Source: Tritrichomonas musculus (Eukaryota > Parabasalia > Tritrichomonadida > Tritrichomonadidae). From it: a DNA stretch of 64,000 bases. The stretch spans positions 5,456,001-5,520,000 of the forward strand of contig JAPFFF010000006.1 in the NCBI GenBank assembly GCA_039105265.1. The letters run 5' to 3'. Both the position numbers and the translations under genes were made by a program. The notes beneath the pieces are model-generated. The model worked only from the letters and a program-made list of their open reading frames with translations. It was not told where the DNA came from and did not search any database. This document shows positions 42,235-53,038 of the stretch, in pieces. The stretch's first letter is position 1. Each line of letters begins with the position of its first letter.

Positions 42235-43400
42235 TGTAATCAACAAGGAACGCCACTTTTTGAACTGCGTTCAAAAAGTGTCTAGTACACAATTTTTTTC
42301 TTTTAGAAAAAAGATAATATCTAAATAAAAGGCATTCAAATAAACAATAATTTAGTCAAAATTTTATTCTAAAATTAGCATAGCATAAAAAACTTTATTA
42401 ATGCTTTCTGTAAAAAAACTAACAAAAGTTTGTAATTAGCAAAAACGCGAATCAGTTATTAACATCAATGTTTGTCTGTCGTTAGCATAGATGTTTATCT
42501 GTTGTTAGCATAGATGTTTATCTGTTGTTAGCATCGATGTTTTTCTGTTGTAAGCATCAATGTTTGTCTGTTGTTAGCATCTATGTTTATCTGTTGTTAG
42601 CATTGATGTTTATCTGTTGTAGCATCTATGTTTATCTGTTGTTAGCATAGATGTTTATCTGTTGTTAGCATTGATGTTTATCTGTTGTTAGCATAGATGT
42701 TTGTATGTTGTAAGCATCAATGTTTATCTGTCGTTAGCATCTATGTTTGTATGTTGTAAGCATCAATGTTTGTCTGTCGTTAGAATCTATGTTTGTCTGT
42801 TGTTAGCATCTATGTTTGTCTGTTGTCAGCATCGATGTTTGTCTGTTGTTAGCATCGATGTTTTTCTGTTGTTAGCATCGATGTTTTTCTGTTGTTAGCA
42901 TCGATGTTTTTCTGTTGTTAGCATCGATGTTTTTCTGTTGTTAGCATAGATGTTTGTATGTTGTTAGCATTGATGTTTTTCTGTTGTTAGCATAGATGTT
43001 TATCTGTTGTTAGCATAGATGTTTATCTGTTGTTAGCATAGATGTTTATCTGTTGTTAGCATAGATGTTTGTATGTTGTAAGCATCAATGTTTGTCTGTT
43101 GTAAGCATCGATGTTTGTCTGTTGTAAGCATCGATGTTTGTATGTTGTTAGCATTAATGTTTGTATGTTGTTAGCATCGATGTTTGTATGTTGTTAGCAT
43201 CAATGTTTATCTGTTGTTAGCATCGATGTTTGTATGTTGTTAGCATCGATGTTTGTCTGTTGTAAGCATCGATGTTTATCTGTTGTTAGCATCAATATTT
43301 ATCTGTTGCTAGCATCAATGTTTGTCAATATTTAAGATAATATTTTCTGGCGGTAGGATTATCTGGTTTTGGGATTTATCCGGCTGTGGGATTTATCTGG
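42235..43400. repeat. dispersed repeat with an expanded 23-bp minisatellite
   Basis: It begins with AACAAGGAACGCCACTTTTT, in which CACTTTTTGAAC (42254-42265) and GTTCAAAAAGTG (42269-42280) form a perfect 12-bp stem. At 42461-43326 the unit AGCATAGATGTTTATCTGTT plus GTT (23 bp) repeats about 37 times, with variation at three or four positions. It ends with GGATTATCTGG and GATTTATCCGGCTGTGGG words. The same flanking blocks, with the unit hardly repeated, occur at 34859-35040. Confidence 0.85.
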
Positions 43401-43815
43401 GTATGAGATTAAACTATTTTATTTCTTTTTGATAAATTAATTAAAAAAAAAAAATATTAAAATTAAAAATAATTTTGATAAGTCTCTATTATATTTTAAT
43501 TAAAGTTGTGTATGATCATTATATTCCTTCCGTTATGTCATTTTGGAAAATGCTAACTTTTTGAAAGACCCAACACCATGATTTGGCTTAAAAACTGTAT
43601 TTGTTAATAACTATAACGTATTTGGTTAATAAATAATGATATAATTTTGTTAACTTTAAATAGAAGGGGAAAAAAAACTAAAATTATTTAACGTATATAA
43701 TTATATTAAAATTCATCATTTATGAGTGGATCACCTCATATTTTATAAATTTGGTACATGTATATAAAGAACTTCTTCTCTCTGTGAGGAATCATAGTGA
43801 AAATCCATCATTAGC

Positions 43816-45660
43816 CTATCTTTCAGGTTTTTCTTCTATTAAAAATGTAATATCTTTAGAAGCAAAACTAAAACTCTGCATTTGATTCAAAGGACCCTTT
43901 GATTGCAAGGCTGGCTGTGCGCCCAGGGTATGGTTAGAGAATAAAATAATAATTGGCTGTTTTTCATTTGAAAGTATTATCCTTTTATTTTCAGGGCCAA
44001 TTTTTTGAAATTTAAAAAAGACGTGTACAAACAGCGGTATCACAAGAAAGAAATCTTGATCTCAAGAAAGAAAAATCAAGAGTAATCGGTCAAAGAAATA
44101 CTAAAGTGTCAGCAAACTCAATGATATATAGAGGAATGATGATCATGATTCAATTTTAAATAATGAGTGAAGATGATTTAATTAGGATCATCCAATCTGT
44201 GACATGGGACATGGACAATAAATCAGATTTTGAAATTGTAAAAAAGCAATAATTCACTCTTATCCAAATTTGATGATTTTTTTTTCATTATATCAAAAAG
44301 CATGGACATTATATAAAAAGTTTAGAAGCCAGATGAAAAATTTCTATCAATCCAATAAATCTTATGAATATATTGAAAATGGAATACATTATTTAAAAAC
44401 AGGGAGAGTAACAAAAACAAAATTCAAAATACTCAAGATTATGTCAAAATTGTAAACAAAATATTCATACAAAAACAAGAAAAGCTATAATTAGGCTTCT
44501 AAATGTACTATTAATGTCAGTATCAAGTAATACGAAAGAAGAACTAATCGAATTCTAGTTGTTTACCATATAATTACCATCAAAATGTGATTGGAACCGA
44601 TTGAATAAGAGAAATTCAAACATCACATTTTCTTTTGCTTATTTCTTTTTTTAATCATAATGACTCAGCGAAAAATGGGCTTTATGTTACTCATGTAAAT
44701 GTTGAAAAAAGAAACTGGGCTAATGCAATTGGTGTTATCAATGCAATTTCTTTTTCTTTATTTTGGGCATAATCTAATGAAGAAGACTTTCTATTAACAA
44801 CATTTTGATAATCAAATTGAGAACCTTTTTGATTGCTAATATCATTTGAAATCCATTTTTGTACACTTCTTTCATGAGGAAGTTCCAAAAATTTTCTTAA
44901 AATTAATATATTTTTGAGGGAATTAAAAGCAAAATCATTGATAATTGTTTAATTTTAGGAAAATTGTTATTATTATTAAAATTAAAATACCGATTTGAAA
45001 TTAATTCAAAATTTCTGGTAACATTCTTACAGAAATTAGTAGTATCTAGTATGATTTTTCAGAATATTGAGTTTTCAAATGATTTTATTTTTTTTTCTTT
45101 TCCAAAATCTAATAATTGATTACTTTTCAGCAGGCTCATTTCTCATTTTTTCTGTTTTCTTTTTGAGCTTTTTTTTTATTTTTTCAAATAAACATTATTA
45201 TCGTTGGTCTTGTTAAAGCTTTTTTTATTCTCTGCAAAAGATGAAAATATCAATTTTTTTGTTATAATTTTTGTTTGGCATTTCATATGAAACTATTTTT
45301 ATAATCTTCTTTTGATATTTAAAGTAACTAAATTTCCTCATTAAATCAGCAAAGTGGTGTTAAAAAAAACAATTTATATTTGGTAGAACAATTAAAATGA
45401 GTTTTCGTCAATCTTTTTATTCATGGCTACCAAATACCAACAATTTGAATTTTACGCAACCAGCGTTTAACATTTATTATCCTTTCATTGAATCTCCAGA
45501 AATTAGAAGGAAAAGAAATCTTCACAAATTATGCGATTTGATATGGGACAAAAGTATCAATAATTTCGTTCGAGAGAACGCAGAAATTTATTAGGACCAA
45601 TTTTTTGAAGATGCATATCTCCTTAAATCAAGAGATCCGAAATGCTCATATAAAACATTG
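43816..45660. pseudogene. scattered relics of one or more unrecognised genes
   Basis: Short frames with protein-like composition remain: a minus frame at 43816-44043, a plus frame MSEDDLIRIIQSVTWDMDNK at 44164, a plus frame at 44270-44455 (YQKAWTLYKKFRSQMKNF), and a plus frame at 45397-45594 starting MSFRQSFYSWLPNTNNLNF. They are separated by stops and poor sequence. I recognise no family, and they need not come from a single gene. Confidence 0.3.
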
Positions 45661-45771
45661 AAAAAAATTTCGAAGTGAACTATAATGATTTAAAGAATGA
45701 AGATTTGAGCATGTTTCAAAATAAATGAGAATTATATTTTTAAATGAAAAGGGCTGAAAATAAAGTTTTAC

Positions 45772-46087
45772 GTAGTCGTAAGTCTAAGGGAGGCCGATGG
45801 CTATTGAAATTCGCTAAAACAATTACGTAACTTTATATGGTTTTACTAGGTACGAACAACGTTCAACAGTTCAAAACCAATTCGAAACACATCGCCGGTA
45901 TATCGTACTCCACTAACTGAAAACCACTATGAAAATAATTGGAAACGTTAGAGATAGTCATATAAGTCCGATAGTCTGACTAAAACGTCAACAACGTCTG
46001 TAAAGTCAATCACAGACAATAATCATATACGAAAAATAATAGAGAGATCATATTAATAGCCATCGACCCCCTTAGACTTACTACTAT
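45772..46087. repeat. 34-bp inverted-repeat pair bounding about 315 bp
   Basis: GTAGTCGTAAGTCTAAGGGA (start of the left arm, 45772-45805) is matched by the complement of AATAGCCATCGACCCCCTTA (right arm from 46055), with only a few mismatches over ~34 bp. The enclosed DNA is non-coding and rich in ACG/CGA words, like the split gene that follows. It could be a MITE-like insertion or the replication/termini region of the Rep-like unit. No target duplication is clear. Confidence 0.6.
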
Positions 46088-46165
46088 GATTTTGTCACCC
46101 TATAGAAATTATTATTATAGTTCAAATGATATTGATTTGCTACTGGCAAACCCTAATAACTAACT

Positions 46166-46376
46166 CGCTAACGAATTATCTGTAAACGATATCACTAACG
46201 AAATACATTAATGAGTATAAAACGAACTCATTATGGAATTGTTCGTAAACGAACTCACTAACGAATCATAAAACCCCTCGAATGGTCACTTGCGTAGGAT
46301 CATCTGCGCAGTAGGTCTATTATTTTTGGTTTGTACCGTTAAGAGTCGATCATTAACGAACAACATCACTAACGAA
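46166..46376. promoter_or_regulatory. iteron-like CACTAACGAA direct repeats
   Basis: Five copies of CACTAACGAA or a one-base variant lie in the same orientation at 46166-46175, 46193-46202, 46256-46265, 46351-46360 and 46367-46376. Related AAACGAACTCA words lie between them. They precede the split gene at 46536, which may be a replication initiator. Clustered direct repeats just upstream of an initiator gene are the layout of iteron origins. The functional reading is inference. Confidence 0.4.
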
Positions 46377-46535
46377 CTTATCGTAAATGTATATTACTAA
46401 CAATCCAACGTAATCGATCCAACTATTCTAAACCAATTTTAATTTAACTTTTTTATTCTTACTTTATTCTGTCAATAATGCATTAAACTAGTATAAGATC
46501 ATCTACACATGCAACTTTTTTACTTTAAACGAAAC

Positions 46536-46939
46536 ATGAACAGCGAAGAAGAAGCCAGATTATTCGAACTAGACTTCCACACGCGTAAAGAGATTATTCT
46601 AAACGATATTAGTCCATATTCGATAACGATTCCGTTAAAGCATGTACAGCACAAGAACATTAAACCGGAAACGATGTTGTATAATCTCACAAAAACGATT
46701 AACCGGAACGATATATCCAATATAGATTACACAGAGAGATCTACTAACAACCATAAACTTAATCCATTAAGTGATAGATTCTGCGACAACGTTATCTTCT
46801 ATTATATGGTTCCAATAGATCCGCATAACAAGAACAAGAACGATTATCTATCGAAGTACCTCGCAGAACACACGTCGAAGATTAAACGAATATTACAATC
46901 CCATGATATTAACGTTAACAAACGATATATTAAACCGAC
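46536..46939 (+). pseudogene. 5' part of a split gene, possible replication-initiator-like
   Basis: The frame starts MNSEEEARLFELDFHTRKE (ATG 46536; an ATG at 46509 is also possible) and runs to the point where the Polinton-family element is inserted. It is charged, helical and Asn-rich. Its codons are richer in CG-containing triplets (ACG, CGA, AACG words) than the host genes here, which suggests foreign origin. I see no decisive motif in this half. The 3' part of apparently the same gene lies at 59614-60327. The Rep-like label comes from that half and from upstream iteron-like repeats. Confidence 0.5.
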
Positions 46940-47283
46940 AGTAGTTATCCATAGGATTTTCTTACAATGATGATTCTCTGGCATTTTGGGGCCCATTTGC
47001 ACCAAAGGGGCTTAAAAACGACAAAAACAAGATCACTTTGGCGATGTTTTCATTTTCAACAAATTTATATAAAAAATATATTTTAACACACATCAAGGTC
47101 CATACAACCCACCGAATACACTATACTATAAACAATTGATTTAAAACACCAATACGCACACACTACACTATTTACACACATAGAAGCCCAATATAACAAA
47201 CAGCCCAAAATGCCAGAGAATCATCATTGTAAGAAAATCCTATGGATAACTACTTATAACCCACTACTACCACCGAATGATTA
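46940..47283. repeat. left terminal inverted repeat of the Polinton-family element
   Basis: This ~344-bp end is matched, almost base for base, by the complement of 59269-59613. Its outer 53 bp (46940-46992) recur as a reverse complement near its inner edge (47203-47254), so the end can fold on itself. The outer TSD is CCGAC. Confidence 0.9.
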
Positions 47284-47374
47284 ACATCAAAGGCTCTTCG
47301 AGCCAATGACCAATGGTCCTACTACTACCAACAAAGTCTTTTACGTTTCAAAACATTAATTTATTAACTAGTAA

Positions 47375-47932
47375 ATGTCAAGGATAAAAACATTACACCC
47401 TACCATAGCCAATATCAATGATGAGCAAGTACCAATACCAATAGAAACAGCATATTTTCTTGAAGATGGTGAGAGAGACCCAAACAAACCACATCGTTAT
47501 TGGTTTAATTTTCCACCAGAATGGAGCACAGCAAATCGTGGTGAGTCAATTATAGGCGTTAGAAATATTTATACAATAGCAAGGAGACGTAAGCTTGAGT
47601 TTGATTTAAGCGTAAGAAAATATTTACGAAGTGCTTTTGATGAATTGAAAACGAAAAAAGAAAACGAAAATAAAACTAATGATGAAATATATAATTTACT
47701 TGATGAAAAACAAAAAGGAGAGGTATCAACACATATTATATCTTGGTTGGCTGATTCAATTCTATCGACTCAAATGAGAAAGCTTAAACAAAATGCTAAA
47801 CAAAGCAAATTAAATAATCTTAATAAAATAATTATTGACGAGATACATTGCGGAGGTTTTAGAATAATTTGTATGGATGAAAATATATCAACAGATGATA
47901 TAAGAATGCTTTGCGAAAACATTTATAATTAA
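47375..47932 (+). CDS. unknown 185-residue protein of the Polinton-family element
   Basis: ATG lies at 47375, just inside the left inverted repeat. The N-terminal half has a PHRYWFNFPPEWS segment and a basic stretch IARRRKLEFDLSVRKYLRS. The C-terminal half is helical with a Lys-rich patch. No known Polinton core motif is visible. It may be an accessory or structural protein. Confidence 0.55.
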   Translation: MSRIKTLHPTIANINDEQVPIPIETAYFLEDGERDPNKPHRYWFNFPPEWSTANRGESIIGVRNIYTIARRRKLEFDLSVRKYLRSAFDELKTKKENENKTNDEIYNLLDEKQKGEVSTHIISWLADSILSTQMRKLKQNAKQSKLNNLNKIIIDEIHCGGFRIICMDENISTDDIRMLCENIYN

Positions 47933-48649
47933 TTTTAAAATTTATATGACATGTGATATAAAATTATATATTAAAATGTATCATATTAAAAGTAGCTCAA
48001 TACGATGGTTTTATAAAAACAAATAGTATATTATAAATCAGTGTAAGAAGCCTAATTACATATACCGCCATTTCTTAATATGCTTAACTTTTTTGGATTT
48101 AGTGATAATATGAAATATCATCTGTAAGGTTGGTTGTCGTGAGTAAGCATATATTAATCGGGGTTTGTTGCTGATTGTATCTATACTATTTTTATCTAGG
48201 TATGGCGTTTGAAGAGAAAGATATTTATTAGATTGTTATCAACCGTCCGCAGATTCCGCAAATAACCGTCCGCAGATTCCGCAAATAACCGTCCGCAGAT
48301 TCCACAAATAACCGTCCGCAGATTCCGCAAATAACGAATTAATTTTAATAACCGTCCGCAGATTCCACAAATAACCGTTATATATAAATTAGAATCTGCA
48401 AACCGCTGCGGAACATTGAAATAAATAATAACCGTCCGCAGATTCCGCAGACAACATAAAATTTTTAAAAAAATTTCGTAAAATAATAAATGTAAAATTG
48501 AATACTCTCACAATTTATTTATAAAATTTTTTCGTATAATAATAAATGTAAAATCTGCAAAATTGAATACCATTCAAAAATAATAATTATTTTATTGCTA
48601 TGAAAAATAAACGAGTTTTTATTTTTTAAATTTTTTATTGTAATATAAA
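47933..48649. repeat. non-coding region with 23-bp CCGTCCGCAGATTCCGCA repeats
   Basis: At 48240-48460 there are six full copies of a 23-bp unit containing AACCGTCCGCAGATTCCGCA, four of them contiguous, plus a partial one. An inverted relative (GAATCTGC...CCGCTGCGGAA) at about 48390-48415 can pair with them. The block is the most GC-rich part of this otherwise AT-rich gap between two genes of the element. It may be a regulatory or replication site. Confidence 0.75.
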
Positions 48650-49420
48650 ATGGCATTTGAAATTGAGCGTCTCAAACAAACTATCAACGAATTAAGAGCA
48701 GAAATTAAACAACAACAAGAAACCATTAACGAGTACAAGAAACAAAACGAATTATTACAGCAAGAGGTAGATAAACTTTCAATTGAATTAAAAACTAATG
48801 AAGAAGAAGATAATGATGTCGATGAAATTAGCCCTGTTGTTGATAACGAAGATGATGCTGAATGGCTACCATTAAAAGGTTATGAAAAAGAGTATGCTAT
48901 TTATAACTGTTATCCTTATCCCATTAAAAAAATAAGTAATGAAAAAATTATTAAAGAAAGCATTAACAAAAAAGAAGGCTATGTGCAAATAGCTCTAAAT
49001 GGACAATGCAAGCAAAAACATATCATTGTAGCCAAACAGTTTATTAGAAATGTTGATCCAAAGAATAAACCAATTGTTGATCACATCGACCGAAATAGAG
49101 CTAATTATGAAATATCAAATTTACGCTGGGTTTCACCAAAAGAAAATTCACAAAATAAGTCATCTACTAAAGGCAAGCCACACGATTACGTTGATAATAT
49201 ACCAGATGAATCCATTGTTATAGATAGATATGGTGAGCATCAGTTAGAAAACTATTATTACTATGATAATGTATTTTATTTCTATAACGGAATCAAGTAT
49301 AGAAAACTTCATATAAATGAAAATAAGAGAGGATACAAATTTATAATTGCTTTTGATGTTGATGAAAAAAAAACATTTATATATATAAGCAAATTCAAAA
49401 AATTATATGACCTTATTTAA
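48650..49420 (+). CDS. HNH endonuclease with N-terminal coiled coil
   Basis: This is a 256-residue protein. Residues ~3-52 form a coiled coil (Glu/Gln/Lys heptads), followed by an acidic linker. The nuclease part runs from WLPLKGYEKEYAIYN through the core VDHIDRNRANYEISNLRW at about 143-160 and VSPKENSQNK. The C-terminal ~80 residues are Tyr-rich and of unknown function. HNH_3-type nucleases nick or cut DNA and travel with homing and mobile elements. Its shorter relative is at 37222-37557. ATG at 48650 is 52 bp upstream of nothing else coding; the polymerase gene follows after 51 bp. Confidence 0.8.
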   Translation: MAFEIERLKQTINELRAEIKQQQETINEYKKQNELLQQEVDKLSIELKTNEEEDNDVDEISPVVDNEDDAEWLPLKGYEKEYAIYNCYPYPIKKISNEKIIKESINKKEGYVQIALNGQCKQKHIIVAKQFIRNVDPKNKPIVDHIDRNRANYEISNLRWVSPKENSQNKSSTKGKPHDYVDNIPDESIVIDRYGEHQLENYYYYDNVFYFYNGIKYRKLHINENKRGYKFIIAFDVDEKKTFIYISKFKKLYDLI

Positions 49421-49471
49421 TACAACGAGATAATTTATTTGGAAAGATTTTATATTTTTATTTTAATATAA

Positions 49472-52400
49472 ATGAATGATAAATTATTAAGTAAATTAAC
49501 CAAACGAGATATATTATCTCTACCAGGTTTCACTAACAGAAAGGCATCATTAAGTGAATTAAGAACACAATTAAACAATAGGCTTACAACAATGAATATT
49601 AACAAACGCGGGGCAAGAACAATTGATTATATTAATGCTTTTAAACACGCCGATAATGAATTGTTCAATAAATTAAGTCATGACAAAATTAATAAGCAAC
49701 AGCATAAACAGCAACGAAAACAATATAAGCAATCAATCAAAGAATCAGCGCTTAATGAAAGATCTTTATTCAATCTACCTACTGATTTATATACTACTAC
49801 GAAAACAGAAGCTAGAAAACAATATGAAAAAAGAATAAAAGAAGTTAGTGATAAATCTAATTTCCAAAAATATATGAAAGAGTTTATGAACAATGTCAAT
49901 AATAGATTTAGTTTTGAAATAGTTATTGGAGATGATGAAGATAAACGATTGGCTTTTTGTGAAACGTTGCGACAATGTTATAAATTATCTAGCAGAGATA
50001 GACCTGTCGTTAAAGCTCATTCAATAGATGATACGCATAAATACTTCACTCTAAGCGATAAACATGAAATTGATTTTACAATAGGTCATATAGCAGGAAC
50101 CATTGAATTAACAACATACTCAAGCGATGATGACCCATCATATACTGGTACATTTATACCTATTCGTTATGAGCTGTTATTTATAAATAGAGATAAAGTA
50201 AATAAAAAAACAAAATTCACTGTTAATAAGCATGATGCCGAAACAAATAAAATATATAAAGAAGAGATAGAAATTGATGAAGATTTTCGAGAACGACCCA
50301 ATGGTAGCTTCTTTCCATATATTAATTTAAGCAACATTGACTTAACAGATTTCCAAATATTTAATTCAGTCAATAAAACAAATTATAAAGATAACTGTTT
50401 TGTCTATGCATGCATTAAATCAGGTGTCTTTGATGAAACTGAAATTAATAATTTACGTTATATTGTTAAAACGAGAAGCGTACCAAGTGATAAGATATAT
50501 GAGGTCGCCAAAATATTTAATTGCCATTTTGTAGTAAAACGCATTTATGAAAAGGATAACATTACACAACAAATTAAAATAGATACTAGAAAGAAACCAT
50601 GGGCTAAAAATTTTGATAGAATAGTTGAGCTACTATTGTTTAAAAACCATTACATGCTTTATAAAAATATACCAACAACCACATTTTATTTAACTAATCA
50701 CGAAGAATTAGATTCTAAATTCTCTACTATACCTATTGAAACAAGAAAGCTAATATGTGGTTTAGATAGAGGACGCTATCCAAAATACGCAAAAAACGGA
50801 ACGAGTCCAATGATTATATTTAGAAAAATGTTTGATTTAGGTTTGTTTAGAGAAATTAAATTATGTGAGCTAAATATTTTATCAACTACAGAATTCACTA
50901 ACAATATCAACGACTACGATGACTTAGATTATGATGAAAATACCTGTTGCAAAATTGTAAAGAATGAGGCTTTAAAAGATAAATTTTGGACCAAAATATA
51001 TTATAGTGATTTTGAAACAAATGTTAATGTATCTCCACACAAACCTTATCTAAATTGCACTGTTTGGAGAACTTACGAAAAAATAAATTGTGTATCATTT
51101 ACAGGTGATAATATTGCTGATGAGTTATTAAATTTTTTAGATAATGGTTCATTAACTTATTTTCATAACCTACAATATGATGGGTGCTTTTTCTTAAACG
51201 CTCCTGGATGGAAAACAAAAATTCTTAAACGAGAGAGCACCATTTTACAAATAGAAATGAGAAGACCAATTAGGAAAAGAGAGGTCAAAACATTAACTTT
51301 TCGCGATAGCTATTCAATAATACAAGCCCCATTACGTTCATTTGCCAATATGTTTAACTTAAACGTTCATAAAGAGGTCATGGCATATAAATTATATACT
51401 GAACATAATATTAATCGAGGTATGGTTTCAGCGCTAGAATTCCAATTACAATATTACGCAGAAAATAAAGATAATAAACCATTGAAAAATATAACGAATG
51501 ATTGGAAACAGTTAATAGAGAATGCAAAAATAGCTAATGCATACAGTAATTTAAAAATAGAAGAACACAGTTCCGCGACGCCTTGCATCGATATTATGCA
51601 GTATGCTAAGTTCTATTGTAAAAAGGATTGTATAGTGTTAATGAAAGGTATGGAAAAATTCAATAGTGATTTAATTGAAGTGTTTGAAAAAACTAAAACA
51701 AAAATGGGCAGTGTTCATAATTTTATTTCAATATCTTCGATTGGATATCAGTTTGCTAAAATGTATGGATGCTTTGACAGATGTTATGAATTAAGTGGTA
51801 AGCCACAAAATTTTATTCAACGTTGTGTAAGTGGTGGTAGAACGATGACAGCTAATAATGAAAAACAATATATAGAGGGCAGAATACAAGATTTTGATGC
51901 TGTTAGCTTATATCCGTCAGCGATGAGTGTAATGGATGGCGTACCTAAAGGCAAACCTAAAATAATCCCAGCAAATGCAACTACTGAAGACTTATTACGT
52001 TATGACACATTCTTCGCCGAAATTAATATAACTAATATAAAATGTAAAAGTGATTATGAATATAAATTCGGTCAAGTGTTTATTAAAAATGAAAATGGAA
52101 GCAAGATATTTAATAACAAACCTGTTAATAATTTCTATATTGACAAGGTAGCATTTAAAGATTTGATGGAGTTTTATGAATTTGATTACGAACTGATTCG
52201 AGGCTATTATTTCAATGAAGGATTTAATAATAAAATCAATTCATTCATTACCAAGCTATTTAATCTAAGATTGAAATATAAAAAAGAAAAGAACCCATTG
52301 CAATCTACAATAAAACTATTACTTAACAGCATATACGGCAAATCTATTTTAAAAGCTATGCCTACTGAAACAAAATGCATAAGCAAAGATAAGATTTATA

Positions 52401-53038
52401 AATATATTTTACGTAATTATAATTTCATAACTGAAGCAACTGAGAACGATAGTATAAATAATGTTTATGTAAAAATAATTAAACCAATTGATAACCATTT
52501 TAACTTACCACAATTTGGAGCATCTGTTTTAAGTTGGAGTAAGCATTTAATGAATAAAGTTATATCAACTGCTGAACAAAATGGCATAAATATATTTTAT
52601 CAAGATACCGATAGCGTTCATGTAATGGAAGATGATGTGAAACGTATCGCTGACATATTTAAGCGAAAATATGGTCAAGAACTTATAGGTGAGAGAATGA
52701 CACAATTTCATAATGATTTTGATTCATTTGATGGAGCAGTTGGCAATGTGTGCTCACGAAAATTAATCGCTTTGGGTAAAAAAAGTTATTTAGATATATT
52801 AGTTGATGAAGTTGGTAATGAAGGCTATCATATTAGAATGAAATCAATACCTAAGCAATGCATCTTAAACAAATGCAAGCGATTAAATATTACTGTTGAA
52901 GAGTTATATGAAAGATTATATAATGGCGAAGAGATTAGATTTAACTTATTAGATGGATGTAATTGCTTTAGAAAAAATAAATCATTTCAACAAATTAATT
53001 TACCACAATTTAACAGAACAGTTAAATTTACTTCGTGA
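49472..53038 (+). CDS. protein-primed family B DNA polymerase of the Polinton-family element
   Basis: This 1188-residue protein has a DNA polymerase B2-type core. It has an exonuclease motif YYSDFETN near residue 511 and FHNLQYDG further on, polymerase motif A DFDAVSLYPSAM near 806, motif B LLLNSIYGKS near 950, and motif C YQDTDSVHV near 1043. This is the hallmark replicative enzyme of Polintons/Mavericks, which replicate with a terminal protein as primer. The ~450-residue N-terminal extension carries a DNCFVYACIKSG segment and may hold the terminal-protein or OTU-like region, which I cannot assign. Its 3' end overlaps the next, convergent gene by 11 bp. Confidence 0.95.
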   Translation: MNDKLLSKLTKRDILSLPGFTNRKASLSELRTQLNNRLTTMNINKRGARTIDYINAFKHADNELFNKLSHDKINKQQHKQQRKQYKQSIKESALNERSLFNLPTDLYTTTKTEARKQYEKRIKEVSDKSNFQKYMKEFMNNVNNRFSFEIVIGDDEDKRLAFCETLRQCYKLSSRDRPVVKAHSIDDTHKYFTLSDKHEIDFTIGHIAGTIELTTYSSDDDPSYTGTFIPIRYELLFINRDKVNKKTKFTVNKHDAETNKIYKEEIEIDEDFRERPNGSFFPYINLSNIDLTDFQIFNSVNKTNYKDNCFVYACIKSGVFDETEINNLRYIVKTRSVPSDKIYEVAKIFNCHFVVKRIYEKDNITQQIKIDTRKKPWAKNFDRIVELLLFKNHYMLYKNIPTTTFYLTNHEELDSKFSTIPIETRKLICGLDRGRYPKYAKNGTSPMIIFRKMFDLGLFREIKLCELNILSTTEFTNNINDYDDLDYDENTCCKIVKNEALKDKFWTKIYYSDFETNVNVSPHKPYLNCTVWRTYEKINCVSFTGDNIADELLNFLDNGSLTYFHNLQYDGCFFLNAPGWKTKILKRESTILQIEMRRPIRKREVKTLTFRDSYSIIQAPLRSFANMFNLNVHKEVMAYKLYTEHNINRGMVSALEFQLQYYAENKDNKPLKNITNDWKQLIENAKIANAYSNLKIEEHSSATPCIDIMQYAKFYCKKDCIVLMKGMEKFNSDLIEVFEKTKTKMGSVHNFISISSIGYQFAKMYGCFDRCYELSGKPQNFIQRCVSGGRTMTANNEKQYIEGRIQDFDAVSLYPSAMSVMDGVPKGKPKIIPANATTEDLLRYDTFFAEINITNIKCKSDYEYKFGQVFIKNENGSKIFNNKPVNNFYIDKVAFKDLMEFYEFDYELIRGYYFNEGFNNKINSFITKLFNLRLKYKKEKNPLQSTIKLLLNSIYGKSILKAMPTETKCISKDKIYKYILRNYNFITEATENDSINNVYVKIIKPIDNHFNLPQFGASVLSWSKHLMNKVISTAEQNGINIFYQDTDSVHVMEDDVKRIADIFKRKYGQELIGERMTQFHNDFDSFDGAVGNVCSRKLIALGKKSYLDILVDEVGNEGYHIRMKSIPKQCILNKCKRLNITVEELYERLYNGEEIRFNLLDGCNCFRKNKSFQQINLPQFNRTVKFTS

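Larger units (their letters stand above)
41802..46535. other. repeat-rich spacer between the two Polinton-family sequences
   Basis: The stretch holds a GC-rich imperfect palindrome at about 41850-41905 and a dispersed repeat with a long 23-bp minisatellite (42235-43400). It also holds short relics of an unrecognised gene (about 43816-45660), a 34-bp inverted-repeat pair (45772-46087) and iteron-like words (46166-46376). No intact gene is visible until 46536. Confidence 0.6.

Noticed and set aside
48240-48460. CRISPR-like appearance of regularly repeated 23-bp units
   Set aside because: Units are mostly contiguous with no spacers, no cas genes are present, and the context is eukaryotic. The same applies to the 23-bp array at 42461-43326 and the 25-bp array.
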